This document shows positions 33,526 to 41,238 of a DNA stretch of 52,975 bases, one piece after another. This stretch comes from JAXHUM01 sp034189325 (lineage in GTDB: Bacteria; Desulfobacterota; DSM-4660; Desulfatiglandales; Desulfatiglandaceae). How positions within the stretch are numbered: the first letter of the stretch is position 1; the number at the start of each line of letters is the position of its first letter. Made by a program: the position numbers and the translations under genes. Under the pieces are notes generated by a model. It made no database searches. It saw only the letters and a program-made list of their open reading frames with translations, and had not been told where the DNA came from. The DNA is taken from assembly GCA_034189325.1 (NCBI GenBank), contig JAXHUM010000041.1, positions 1 through 52,975 on the forward strand, in the 5' to 3' direction.

Positions 33526-33630
33526 ATGTTGACCGGTTTTCTCACCGCCCTTAAGATGAATAGGGCTGAAGCTTTCTTGAGACTCTATGACACATTTCGT
33601 AGGCATTACCCGCAAACTGGAACATTGTGA
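33526..33630 (+). CDS. Candidate 34-residue small ORF upstream of sfsA
   Basis: The ATG at 33526 is five bases after AAAGGAG, a strong ribosome-binding site. The frame runs 34 codons and stops three bases before the sfsA ATG, which has no ribosome-binding site of its own. Translational coupling through this small frame would explain how sfsA is initiated. The peptide is basic and amphipathic (LKMNRAEAFLRLYDTFRRHY). It could be a leader peptide or simply a translated upstream frame. Confidence 0.4.
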   Translation: MLTGFLTALKMNRAEAFLRLYDTFRRHYPQTGTL

Positions 33631-33633
33631 TAA

Positions 33634-34806
33634 ATGGACCTCATCCCTATCCATTCCGGCAAAATCGTCAAGGCGAGGTTTATAGAAAGACCAAACCGGT
33701 TCTTAGTGCGATGTGAGGCCGAAAACATGGGCACAATATCCGCCCACTTGCCCAATCCGGGAAGGCTCTCCGAAATCCTTTTTCCAGGAACACGCCTCTA
33801 CTTGTCTTATGAACCAAGTTCGGAGAAAGATCTTTCAAGTAAGAGAAAAACCTCTTATACGGTGATCGCCGCTGAAAGAGAAGGATTTCCCATCTTCCTT
33901 CATACCCATAGGACGAATCAGGTGGCCCGATTTCTGATCGAAAAAGGCCGAGTCCCTCTGTTGGCCGGGGCCGAGGTTGTCGGCCAGGAGGTCTCTTTCG
34001 GTAACAGCCGCTTTGACTTCCTCCTCCGAAAGGATGGAATCGATTTCTATCTCGAGGTGAAATCGTGCAGCCTCTTTGGAAATCAAGTGGCCATGTTTCC
34101 TGATGCCGTTACAGCGAGGGGGAGAAAACACCTTCATGAACTTGCCGAGCTTGGGGAAAACGGCGTTAAAGCAACTGTCATGTTTGTTGTTAACTATCCT
34201 CATGTCCGTTGGTTCGTTCCCAACTACCACACCGATTATCAGTTTTCAAAAACCTTCCTGGACGTGAGAGAGAGGGTCCGGATCATCCCTGTCGCCATTG
34301 ATTGGACATCGGATCTTGCAATTGGCAAAAAGACGCGATCCCTGGAGATACCTTGGGACTTTCTTGAAAGAGAAATCAAGGATAGGGGCAGCTACATCGT
34401 AGTCTTTCAAATTCGGAGGGAACAGGGGATAAAAATAGGAAGGCTCGGTGACATCACCTTTGCAGAAGGCTACTACTTATATGTAGGCTCTGCAATGGAA
34501 CATCTTGCAAAAAGAGTAGAAAGACACAGGAAAAAACAAAAGAGAATGCGATGGCATATCGATTACCTCAGTCAAGTGGCCGATTGGGTTGCCTCGCTTC
34601 CCATAAGATCGTCAAAAAAACTGGAGTGTGACATTGCAGAGGCACTCTCTTCGATTTTTATCACCAAGATCCCTGGATTTGGATCATCAGATTGCAGGTG
34701 TGCCAGCCACCTCTTTTACAGTCAAGGGAATCCCCTTGAGATAAGGGATTTTCATGATATTCTTCTAGGTTTCAGGATGAGAGTAGACAATCTGGACCTA
34801 TCTTAA
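33634..34806 (+). CDS. sfsA: SfsA nuclease-family protein fused to a DUF123/GIY-YIG-like domain
   Basis: 390 residues, much longer than the usual ~235 of SfsA. Residues 1-235 are SfsA: AHLPNPGRLSEIL (nucleic-acid binding OB part), then the PD-(D/E)XK-type core SRFDFLL...FYLEVKSCSLF...AMFPDAVTARGRKHLHELAEL. Residues 245-385 match DUF123: GSYIVVFQIRREQGIKIGRLGDITFAEGYYLYVGSAM, then LAKRVERH and a Cys/His-bearing end GFGSSDCRCASHLFY. DUF123 is usually a separate protein or fused to endonuclease III in archaea and thermophiles. Two nuclease-like domains in one chain suggest a nucleic-acid processing role rather than the historical sugar-fermentation label. Confidence 0.87.
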   Translation: MDLIPIHSGKIVKARFIERPNRFLVRCEAENMGTISAHLPNPGRLSEILFPGTRLYLSYEPSSEKDLSSKRKTSYTVIAAEREGFPIFLHTHRTNQVARFLIEKGRVPLLAGAEVVGQEVSFGNSRFDFLLRKDGIDFYLEVKSCSLFGNQVAMFPDAVTARGRKHLHELAELGENGVKATVMFVVNYPHVRWFVPNYHTDYQFSKTFLDVRERVRIIPVAIDWTSDLAIGKKTRSLEIPWDFLEREIKDRGSYIVVFQIRREQGIKIGRLGDITFAEGYYLYVGSAMEHLAKRVERHRKKQKRMRWHIDYLSQVADWVASLPIRSSKKLECDIAEALSSIFITKIPGFGSSDCRCASHLFYSQGNPLEIRDFHDILLGFRMRVDNLDLS

Positions 34807-35578
34807 CATGTCGCAGAATGCGTTAAGAAGTTCTGCACGGACCGGGACCCTTTTTACTGGGAACGCTCCCGGAAAACAGCGATGATTTGACTTAGGGATG
34901 TCGCTGTTCAACGACAACCTTTAAGAATCCTTGTCTTTGAAGGTCTTCGGTTATGGGAGATTCATGGCACGCAAATTGAATTACCGAATTTAAAAATCTT
35001 AGCACAGGGTTGTCATAACGGTCCAGGGTAACGGCTTTAAAGGTTATGTGGCTATCCGTAAAAATTCTTGAAAACTCCTCGGAAAGCTGCTAAACATACA
35101 GGGACTTACAGGACGCCAAGTCCGTTTTAGGTTTCCGTCACTGACGCCCTCGATAAATATACGAGGAGATTTCGAGAGCGGAAAGACCCTGATCAAAGCC
35201 GTCTCAAGGAAAATGCTATTCTCAGACCCTAACACGGGGACTTATAATAATCGACGCCCATCCGGGGCAAATACCCTAAATAACACGAATTCTAAATCTA
35301 TGTTGCAAAATGGTTGACAGGCAAGGATTTCGAACAAAAAATTTGACAGTACCAGTGAAATAGCCTAAAAGATATATAAAGAAATAAAATCCACCTAATA
35401 GGGCGAAGAATTAAAAGATCAAAAAATGAATTTATCGACGATCGAGCAATAGGGACATTGAAAGCTTTAATCTTAGATAGAAAGGAGGTGAGAGCCGGGG
35501 GGTGGGTATATCACGAATTGATATTCATAATCAGAGGAATCATTCACCATTTAGCAACACATTGAAAGGAGAAAAGTA
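34807..35578. other. Long intergenic stretch before the exported 132-residue protein
   Basis: About 770 bp without a convincing gene. An eight-base perfect inverted repeat (aacagcga...tcgctgtt, 34875-34908) follows sfsA. A candidate promoter TTGACA-17-TAAAAG lies at 35343-35371. At about 35480 there is a full anti-16S match (aaaggaggtga) with no start codon at normal distance; a GTG near 35502 opens a 25-codon frame whose TAA overlaps the next ATG (TAATG). A 63-codon minus-strand frame at 35044-35235 has no ribosome-binding site. Confidence 0.4.
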
Positions 35579-35977
35579 ATGAAAAAGAACGCCGTTATTT
35601 TAGCAGTCTTGTTTGCAGTATTTCTACTTCCCGCATGGGCGCTGGCAGAGTCTGTCGAAGGTTCCGTCCAGGGTTATCATTGTGTCACGCAAGGTAAGGT
35701 GTGCCCTGTTGGAAAAGAAGACCCAATGATCAGCGTGGAAAGAGTTTTTGTCGTTCTCACCAAATCCGGAGACTATTTTTTCGTTCCTAACCTGGACCGT
35801 GCAATTCTTGCCAGGCACTTAGGTGAAGTTGTTAAGGTGAGTGGGACAATGAACGCTAAGTTTAAATCCATTACCGCAAACAAACTTGAGGTGATGAAGG
35901 GCGGCGCGTGGAAAACCGTATGGACACCTATGGATGTCAAAAAACTAGGTGAGGATCTTGGGATAGATATTTCATAA
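35579..35977 (+). CDS. Small exported protein of unknown function
   Basis: 132 residues after AAAGGAG. A Sec signal peptide (MKKNAVILAVLFAVFLLP, cleavage after AWALA near 23) points to the periplasm. The mature part begins SVEGSVQGYHCVTQGKVCPVGKEDPM, with two Cys, a His and a Met that might bind metal or form a disulfide. A beta-rich OB-like domain follows (VFVVLTKSGDYFFVPNLDRAILARHLGEVVKVSGTMNAKFKSITANKLEV), like a small stand-alone nucleic-acid-independent OB fold. I recognise no family. It is monocistronic: a terminator follows. Confidence 0.75.
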   Translation: MKKNAVILAVLFAVFLLPAWALAESVEGSVQGYHCVTQGKVCPVGKEDPMISVERVFVVLTKSGDYFFVPNLDRAILARHLGEVVKVSGTMNAKFKSITANKLEVMKGGAWKTVWTPMDVKKLGEDLGIDIS

Positions 35978-36045
35978 ATAAATACATCCCTTTTGATAGA
36001 TCCTTTATATCCCATCGATTAAATTGCGATGAGAAGGCATGCCAG

Positions 36046-36080
36046 ACACCCACGGCCACAGAGCCGCGGGTGTTTTTTTT
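36046..36080 (+). terminator. Rho-independent terminator after the exported small protein
   Basis: An eleven-base stem (acacccacggc/gccgcgggtgt, one mismatch) with loop CACAGA, followed by a run of eight T. Confidence 0.85.
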
Positions 36081-36435
36081 CGCGACAACCTAAAGGCGAG
36101 GCTCCTTTTTTCGGCAGCGAAGTATTTTTTCTGGTAGCATGACCTTGTCTCAATCTTAGCCTGACAGGCTTCTTACCAAGTTTTGCCTTGTCAATCGGTT
36201 TCGGCTCAATACGCTTCTCATCCGGTTTTATCCCTTTTTGAAAGTGTACAGGAACGGTTAAGGAGAGATGCTGAGTCGCGGAATGGTCTTAAGCAGGTCA
36301 TGGTAACCAGGCCACCTGAGATAACAAAACGATTCTGAAGCATTTTGTGGAATGACAGTGAAAACGGGGATTCTCGTATTTAGGGATATCCCCTACAGTG
36401 GATAAATCTTGGGAAAATGAGAGGGAGGTGTAGAC
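36081..36435. other. Intergenic stretch upstream of the selenoprotein genes
   Basis: No complete gene. A perfect palindrome GGGATATCCC lies at 36383-36392, about 45 bases before the first possible start, and may be an operator. No convincing -35/-10 pair was found. Confidence 0.35.
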
Positions 36436-36873
36436 ATGATTGGACATGGGTTATATCCAATTGCAGTAAGAATAACACAAGAAAGAGGAGCGAAATTGAC
36501 ACAACTCCTGTGTCTAGCCCTATTTCTTTTCTTTTATATGACTATAGGGTGCGCCCCAGTAAGTCAAGCCACGGCAAAAAGCGATTTCAAATTTTTGGAA
36601 TTTTTCGATCCATACTGAGGCATGTGCCAGAAGATGGCCCCTATAGTTCATAGGGTGAAAAAGAAATACGAAAACAGTCTCAGGGAATTTGAAATCCTGG
36701 ATATTCGGACTGACAGAGGTCAGGCAATGATCGAGAAGTATGGACTTGAGTACACTCCCACATTTATTATGCTCGACAAAGATGATAAAGAGATAGACCG
36801 GCATGTCGGAGAGATAAAGGAGGACGCCCTCGAGAAATTCATAGAAAAAAACGCCAAGATCAAAACAAGATAA
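36436..36873 (+). CDS. Thioredoxin-like lipoprotein, candidate selenoprotein (Sec at in-frame TGA 36616)
   Basis: Two open frames in the same phase are joined by a single TGA at 36616-36618. Read through, they give 145 residues with the redox motif FFDPY-U-GMC-QKMAP: Sec61 takes the place of the first Cys of a thioredoxin CxxC (U-G-M-C), with Cys64 resolving. The rest is a thioredoxin fold, with FEILDIRTDRG and the cis-Pro loop YGLEYTPTFIML (Pro108). The N-terminus has a lipoprotein signal ending in lipobox TIGC (Cys39), so it should be membrane-anchored in the periplasm. Start: ATG 36436 after GGGAGG, or TTG 36496 after GAGGAG, which gives a neater signal. A SECIS-like hairpin follows the TGA. 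It lies 119 bp upstream of a second such gene. The Sec machinery must be encoded elsewhere. Confidence 0.82.
36619..36657 (+). promoter_or_regulatory. SECIS-like hairpin for the thioredoxin-like selenoprotein
   Basis: Downstream of TGA 36616-36618, bases 36639-36644 (ccctat) pair with 36650-36655 (atAGGG) in a perfect six-base stem. The apical loop is AGUUC and starts 26 bases after the TGA. Bacterial SECIS elements are expected to have a short hairpin within about 16-37 bases and a G among the first two loop bases; both hold here. Confidence 0.65.
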
Positions 36874-36992
36874 GAGATGGCTCGAAACCTTTCTACTGTT
36901 TATTATCTTCTCAACCAAAAAAACAAAGGAGAGTCTACAAGCGTTGAAGCGTATTTTTAAGGGAACTCAGCAATAGAGGAGGTAGTGGGGCG

Positions 36993-37484
36993 ATGAGAAT
37001 GACCAACAGCGGATTATTAGACGCGAACGTCAAATTTCCGGAGCTTGCCCTGCACTTGATCACTGGAGAATTGCTTCCTATTCCGGGAAGCGAAGGGGCA
37101 AACTACAGTGTCGTCCTGTTTTATCGAGGATACTGGTGACCCTTTTGTATTCAGCAGTTGGCTGATTTTCAGGGCCTCGTCCCTGAGTTCGAATCTGAAG
37201 GGGTGATGATAGTCGCCGGGTCAGTGGATTCCCTTGAAAAGGCAACCGAGACGACAGACAAATTAAGAGTCACCTTTCCAGTGGCTTACAACATGGATGC
37301 TGAGAAGATATCGTCCATGACCGGCGCCTACTACGACGAAACAAGAAAATATCTCCATGCAACAGGCTTCGTCCTTCGTCCCGATCAACGTATTGAGGTG
37401 GCCTGTTACAGCACTGGAGCGATCGGACGTCTTGCAGCAAAAGATGTCCTCTCCCTGATTAGATACTACAAAAGCAGACAATAG
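36993..37484 (+). CDS. Peroxiredoxin-like (AhpC/TSA-type) protein, candidate selenoprotein (Sec at in-frame TGA 37137)
   Basis: From the ATG at 36993 (GAGGAGG nine bases upstream) the frame has one TGA, at 37137-37139, and then runs to TAG at 37482: 163 residues with Sec49. The motif is VVLFYRGYW-U-PFC-IQQLADFQ. Cysteine-containing relatives read RGxWCPFC, so the TGA sits exactly at the peroxidatic Cys, with Cys52 as its CxxC partner. The rest fits the AhpC/TSA-like redoxin fold (FPELALHLITGELL, VMIVAGSVDSLEKATETTDKLRVTFPVAYN, ATGFVLRPDQRIEVACYSTGAIGRL). No signal peptide, so it is cytoplasmic. It probably reduces peroxides or serves as a thiol oxidoreductase. Confidence 0.85.
37140..37174 (+). 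promoter_or_regulatory. SECIS-like hairpin for the peroxiredoxin-like selenoprotein
   Basis: Immediately after the TGA, CCCT (37140-37143) can pair with AGGG (37171-37174). The upper stem TCAGC/GCTGA (37151-37165) closes a five-base loop AGUUG that starts 16 bases after the TGA. The loop has the same AGUU start as in the neighbouring gene. Lower stem, internal loop, upper stem and GU-containing apical loop resemble the fdhF-type bacterial SECIS layout. Confidence 0.7.
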
Positions 37485-37638
37485 GGCGATCTTTCAGAAG
37501 GCCGAGTTTATGTCCGGGCTCGCTTCTCGGGAGATATCCGGAGGGACATGGTAATAGTTTCTTAAGGCAGCCATGCCTGCTGCATCGACCCTCATTTGTC
37601 TTATGTCCATTTTTTCAGGAGACGGGAAAGGGGTTCCT

Positions 37639-38358
37639 ATGAACGAAAATGATAGGCACCATAATTTCACTGAAAGGATAAAGGGACACATAAGGGCCCT
37701 GGGTGCTGATCTTGTGGGGGTTGCCGATGTTGAACCATTGAAAGCGCTCAGGCTCGACCCTCCGGATCTGCTGGATCCTTTTACAAGGGCTATTTCAGTG
37801 GCGATTAGAATTCCCTTCTCCGTCTTTCATCAGATAACCGATCGACCGACGCCTCTATATAAATCCGTGTATCAAACGGCAAATGCCATACTGGACGTGA
37901 TTGCCTACCGTACGGCAATTGCACTGGAAGAGGAAGGTCATTACACGCTTCCCATCCCCGCCTCTCAGGTACTCGATCAGGAAGATTGGTATGCGGCCAT
38001 AAGTCATAAGGCCGTAGCTCGAATGGCCGGCTTGGGTTGGCAAGGGAAAAACCTCCTTATAATAACCCCTGAATATGGATCGAGAGTTCGCCTTGTAACC
38101 GTACTGACAAAAGCTCCGCTAGTGATCGATGGACCTATCAAGAACAGGTGCGGTGACTGCAGGGCCTGTCAGGAGGCGTGCCCGGCCCAAGCCATCAAGG
38201 GCGTCAGCACCGAGGCCCACTATGATAGCAGAAATACAGCCCTTCACTTTTCCAGATGCGTTGAAAAGACCGTAGGGGAATTTGCAAAGATTCCAGAAGT
38301 AGGTGCCCCAATCTGCGGTATTTGTATTAAAGCGTGTCCTTTTGGGAAGAAACTATAA
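37639..38358 (+). CDS. QueG-like double 4Fe-4S protein
   Basis: 239 residues from the ATG at 37639 (AGGGG five bases upstream). The middle part has the epoxyqueuosine-reductase signature AVARMAGLGWQGKNLLIITPEYGSRVRLVTVLT. The C-terminal part has two ferredoxin-type clusters: CGDCRACQEACP (about 175-186) and C...CGICIKACP at the end. It is shorter than QueG (about 350), lacks its C-terminal domain, and I see no clear counterpart of the DSAP acid motif before the GLGW segment. It is therefore likely a redox or corrinoid-type relative, not a true QueG. It follows the two selenoprotein genes on the same strand. Confidence 0.8.
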   Translation: MNENDRHHNFTERIKGHIRALGADLVGVADVEPLKALRLDPPDLLDPFTRAISVAIRIPFSVFHQITDRPTPLYKSVYQTANAILDVIAYRTAIALEEEGHYTLPIPASQVLDQEDWYAAISHKAVARMAGLGWQGKNLLIITPEYGSRVRLVTVLTKAPLVIDGPIKNRCGDCRACQEACPAQAIKGVSTEAHYDSRNTALHFSRCVEKTVGEFAKIPEVGAPICGICIKACPFGKKL

Positions 38359-38553
38359 GGATGAAATCTGTTGATCTTTGTCGGTATTGTCTGTAAAGAT
38401 GAAAGGGATCTGCCTCAATCAGTTGCGCACCAAGTCTTCTTTGACACGATATTTGTTAAAGGCCTGGGAAGGGGATTGATTGGCAGAGTGGGCTCTTTGA
38501 GGCAAGCGGTGTTGAACAAGGGCGATCATAATTTCATTATGGGAGGTTTGGTC

Positions 38554-39423
38554 ATGAAGAAATGGATCTTTATAGGTGTAGGCGTATTGGTTGTCATCAT
38601 TGCGGTTGTGTTGATTGTCGGTGCCTTGAAGCTGGGGCCCATTATCAAGACGGCAGTCAATACCTATGGACCTGGGATCACCAAGACGGATATGCGTCTT
38701 TCCGACGTGGATGTATCGATCCTTTCCGCAAAGGCCGAGTTGAAGGGATTTTATTTGGGTAATCCCAAAGGTTTTACATCACCTCAAGCCATGTCGGTAG
38801 GAGGAATATATCTGGACGTGGATGAAGGTTCCCTTACAGGAGACACCATCATCATCGACAAAATCGAAGTGGTTTCTCCCCAGATCACTTATGAAAAGAA
38901 AAAAGGGACCGATAACTTCCAGACCATCTTGAACAACGTGACTCAAAAAGTGGGGTCTGAAAAGCCTGTCAAAGAAGAACCTGCCCAAAAGAAAGAGGCC
39001 GGGAAGAAACTTCTCATAAAAAACTTCATCCTGAGAGACGGGAGTGTCAACCTGGTTGTTCCATTGCTTAAGGGAAAGAGTGTGAGTGCACCCTTACCCG
39101 ACATCCATCTGAAAGACATAGGCAAGGGAAAAGAAGGGGCCTCTCCGGCTCAGGTTGCAAAGGAGATATTTGCCGCCCTCTACGAAAAGATCACTTCTCC
39201 TTCTGTGACGGATAATCTCAACAACATGCTCAAGACACTGGGCCCCGATGTCAAAGCCATCGGCGAGGATGTAAAAAAGAAGCTGGAAGATGCCAAAGAG
39301 GACGTGACAAAACAATTGGAAGAAAAGACGGAAGATATCAAGAAACAGTTGGAGGGTTCTAAAGAGGCCCAGGAAGGCATCAAAGATGTTACTGACAAGC
39401 TCAAGGGATTTCTGAATAAATAA
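38554..39423 (+). CDS. AsmA-like membrane-anchored protein
   Basis: 289 residues from the ATG at 38554, seven bases after GGGAGG. One N-terminal TM helix (KKWIFIGVGVLVVIIAVVLIVGAL) anchors a periplasmic beta-rich part: TDMRLSDVDVSILSAKAELKGFYLGNPKGF, then GGIYLDVDEGSLTGDTIIIDKIEVVSPQITYE. This is the AsmA/DUF748-type pattern seen in proteins linked to outer-membrane lipid transport. A Lys/Glu-rich linker, a helical stretch and a C-terminal coiled coil (KKLEDAKEDVTKQLEEKTEDIKKQLEG) follow. A GCAGGC/GCCTGC dyad lies just after the stop, without a T-run. Function is inferred only at family level. Confidence 0.75.
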   Translation: MKKWIFIGVGVLVVIIAVVLIVGALKLGPIIKTAVNTYGPGITKTDMRLSDVDVSILSAKAELKGFYLGNPKGFTSPQAMSVGGIYLDVDEGSLTGDTIIIDKIEVVSPQITYEKKKGTDNFQTILNNVTQKVGSEKPVKEEPAQKKEAGKKLLIKNFILRDGSVNLVVPLLKGKSVSAPLPDIHLKDIGKGKEGASPAQVAKEIFAALYEKITSPSVTDNLNNMLKTLGPDVKAIGEDVKKKLEDAKEDVTKQLEEKTEDIKKQLEGSKEAQEGIKDVTDKLKGFLNK

Positions 39424-39615
39424 ACAGCATAGCAGGCCTTACAGCCCGCCTGCATGAAGCATCATAGGCTATGTGGATAGAAGCCGATAATGTGCGCCGA
39501 GCCCGCGGAGATAAAGAACAATAAGTTGAGGCCAAAGACCAACTGGAAGAGGTGACCTTTCCTCCCACCTCTACGGCTTGGTCTGTAGTCTCTTACGGCT
39601 GCCAAGCGACAGCCC

Positions 39616-40503
39616 TCATAGGAGTCCCGCAGCGGACATGATTTCGGGGACGAGTTCCTCTCTGCCTATAGCCATGATATGAACACCATGACAAATCTTC
39701 TCATCCTGAAGTCTCTTGATCATACGGCCTGCTATCTCTATGCCTTTGGCAAGGACCCTCCCCTTTGGAGCGGAAGCCATCTCATCGATCAGCTCCTGAG
39801 GGACATTCACACCAGCCACATTTTTGTTCATAAACCGGGCCATGGGAGCTGAGGTTAGCAGGATGATGCCGGCGAGCACCTTGACGTGGAACTGGCCCGC
39901 ATACTCCATGAACTTTTTAAAATTATCCAGATCGTAAACCGCTTGGGTCTGAATGAACTTAGCGCCCGCCTCGATTTTTTTCTCGAACTTGATCAGCTGA
40001 GGTTCCAAGGGATCGGCCTCAGGAGTGACGATTGCCCCTGCGCAAAAAGAGACGCTTCCCTCGAGGTCATTGTCGCCCATGTCCTTACCCCTTTCCAGTC
40101 TCCTTATCGCCGCTAGGAGTTGGGTGGAATCCAGATCAAAGACTCCTTTGGCATCCTTATGATCCCCGAGAAGAACCGAATCCCCGGTGAGGCAGAGGAC
40201 ATTATCGATACCCCTTTGAAAGGCAAATAAGAGGTCGGCCTGGAGCGCCATCCTGTTACGATCTCTGCAGGTCATCTGTAAGATCGGCTCTCCTCCCATC
40301 TCTTTGACCAGAAGGGCTCCCCCTAAAGAGGGAAAGCGCATGACAGAACTCTGATGATCGGTCACATTCATGGCATCCACCTTATCCTTCAATAATTCGA
40401 TATGGTGGGCCATTTTATCCAAGTTAGTCCCCTTTGGAGGGGCTACTTCGGAAGTTACGACAAACCTTTCACCCTTTAATACCTCTTTAAATGAAGACCC
40501 CAT
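39616..40503 (-). CDS. metF: Methylene-tetrahydrofolate reductase (MetF), canonical-like paralogue
   Basis: A 295-residue FAD-containing TIM barrel that reduces 5,10-methylene-THF to 5-methyl-THF (or the reverse) in the methyl branch of the Wood-Ljungdahl pathway and in methionine synthesis. The catalytic Glu is in VVTSEVAPPKG (residues ~16-26). VTDHQ matches the folate-loop VTDNP region, CLTGDS carries the FAD-binding Asp, and GAKFIQTQAVYD retains the folate-contacting Gln of E. coli MetF Gln183. It is last gene of the cluster, 88 bp after metV. Flavin reduction probably comes from the partner subunits. Confidence 0.9.
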   Translation of the reverse strand: MGSSFKEVLKGERFVVTSEVAPPKGTNLDKMAHHIELLKDKVDAMNVTDHQSSVMRFPSLGGALLVKEMGGEPILQMTCRDRNRMALQADLLFAFQRGIDNVLCLTGDSVLLGDHKDAKGVFDLDSTQLLAAIRRLERGKDMGDNDLEGSVSFCAGAIVTPEADPLEPQLIKFEKKIEAGAKFIQTQAVYDLDNFKKFMEYAGQFHVKVLAGIILLTSAPMARFMNKNVAGVNVPQELIDEMASAPKGRVLAKGIEIAGRMIKRLQDEKICHGVHIMAIGREELVPEIMSAAGLL

Positions 40504-40591
40504 GATCTCCCTCTTGGATTACTGGTTCTTGCCTGGAGTTTCAGAATTGCATGGGCCGGAATGGACGGCATCCTTGTGCAACCGAGTTACG

Positions 40592-41236
40592 CTACAATTT
40601 CAATTTTCCGGGAGACGGTTCCCCCTGGTGGTTTCTGGGTTCCTGCTGTCTTCTCATACTGTCGAGCCGATCCATTTCTTTCAATCTGTTGTAGATGAGA
40701 GTCCACGCGCAATCCTTTTCTCCGTCTATCTCGCATTTACCTTTATCGGTGCCGCCGCAGGGCCCATTGACGAGGCCTTTATGACAGGATGTAACAGGAC
40801 AGATACCGCCTGTCTCGCCGAGAATGCAGGTCCCGCATTGCGTGCAAACCTCATTGTACTCCCCTAAAGAGGTCTCCTTTCCAATGAAGAGGGTGTCCAA
40901 GGCAGGGACGACCATCTTTTTGAGCTGGCCGGCGATAGTCTGTACTCCAAAGGCGCATGACATCACCAGCAGCACGTCGGCCTGATCTATTCTTTGCCCC
41001 TCTTCATCCAGGGCCTCGCCGGTCAGATGATCGCAGGCCACGGGAACAACCATCTGACCGGTTATTATCCTGCCTTTTTCCGACAGTCTCTGCCTCATGG
41101 CATTGACTTCATTGACTCCACCGGTCTGCGTGAGGGTCGTGCAGGTTCCACACCCGATGATAAAGACCCTTCCCAAACCATTAAGGAGTCGATCGATCTC
41201 CTCTTCCGGTTTTTGCCGTGTAATGGACCTGATCAT
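40592..41236 (-). CDS. metV: MetV-like zinc/iron-sulfur partner of MetF
   Basis: 214 residues. Cys-rich MetV-type protein: FIIGCGTCTT near 25-34, VVPVACDH, VMSCAFGVQTIA, and the terminal cluster segment CTQCGTCILGETGGICPVTSCHKGLVNGPCGG...KCEID...DCAW. In acetogens MetV binds MetF and carries an iron-sulfur cluster and zinc that pass electrons to the flavin. Only two bases separate it from the NuoF-GltD stop, so translation is coupled. Confidence 0.88.
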   Translation of the reverse strand: MIRSITRQKPEEEIDRLLNGLGRVFIIGCGTCTTLTQTGGVNEVNAMRQRLSEKGRIITGQMVVPVACDHLTGEALDEEGQRIDQADVLLVMSCAFGVQTIAGQLKKMVVPALDTLFIGKETSLGEYNEVCTQCGTCILGETGGICPVTSCHKGLVNGPCGGTDKGKCEIDGEKDCAWTLIYNRLKEMDRLDSMRRQQEPRNHQGEPSPGKLKL

Positions 41237-41238
41237 CT

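Noticed and set aside
36022..36288. 89-codon minus-strand open frame
   Set aside because: No ATG or ribosome-binding site, and it runs through the terminator at 36046-36080.
36616..36618. TGA as a true stop, with two separate genes or a pseudogene
   Set aside because: The TGA is at the redox Cys position, the fold continues in phase, a SECIS-like hairpin follows, and the same happens in the next gene.
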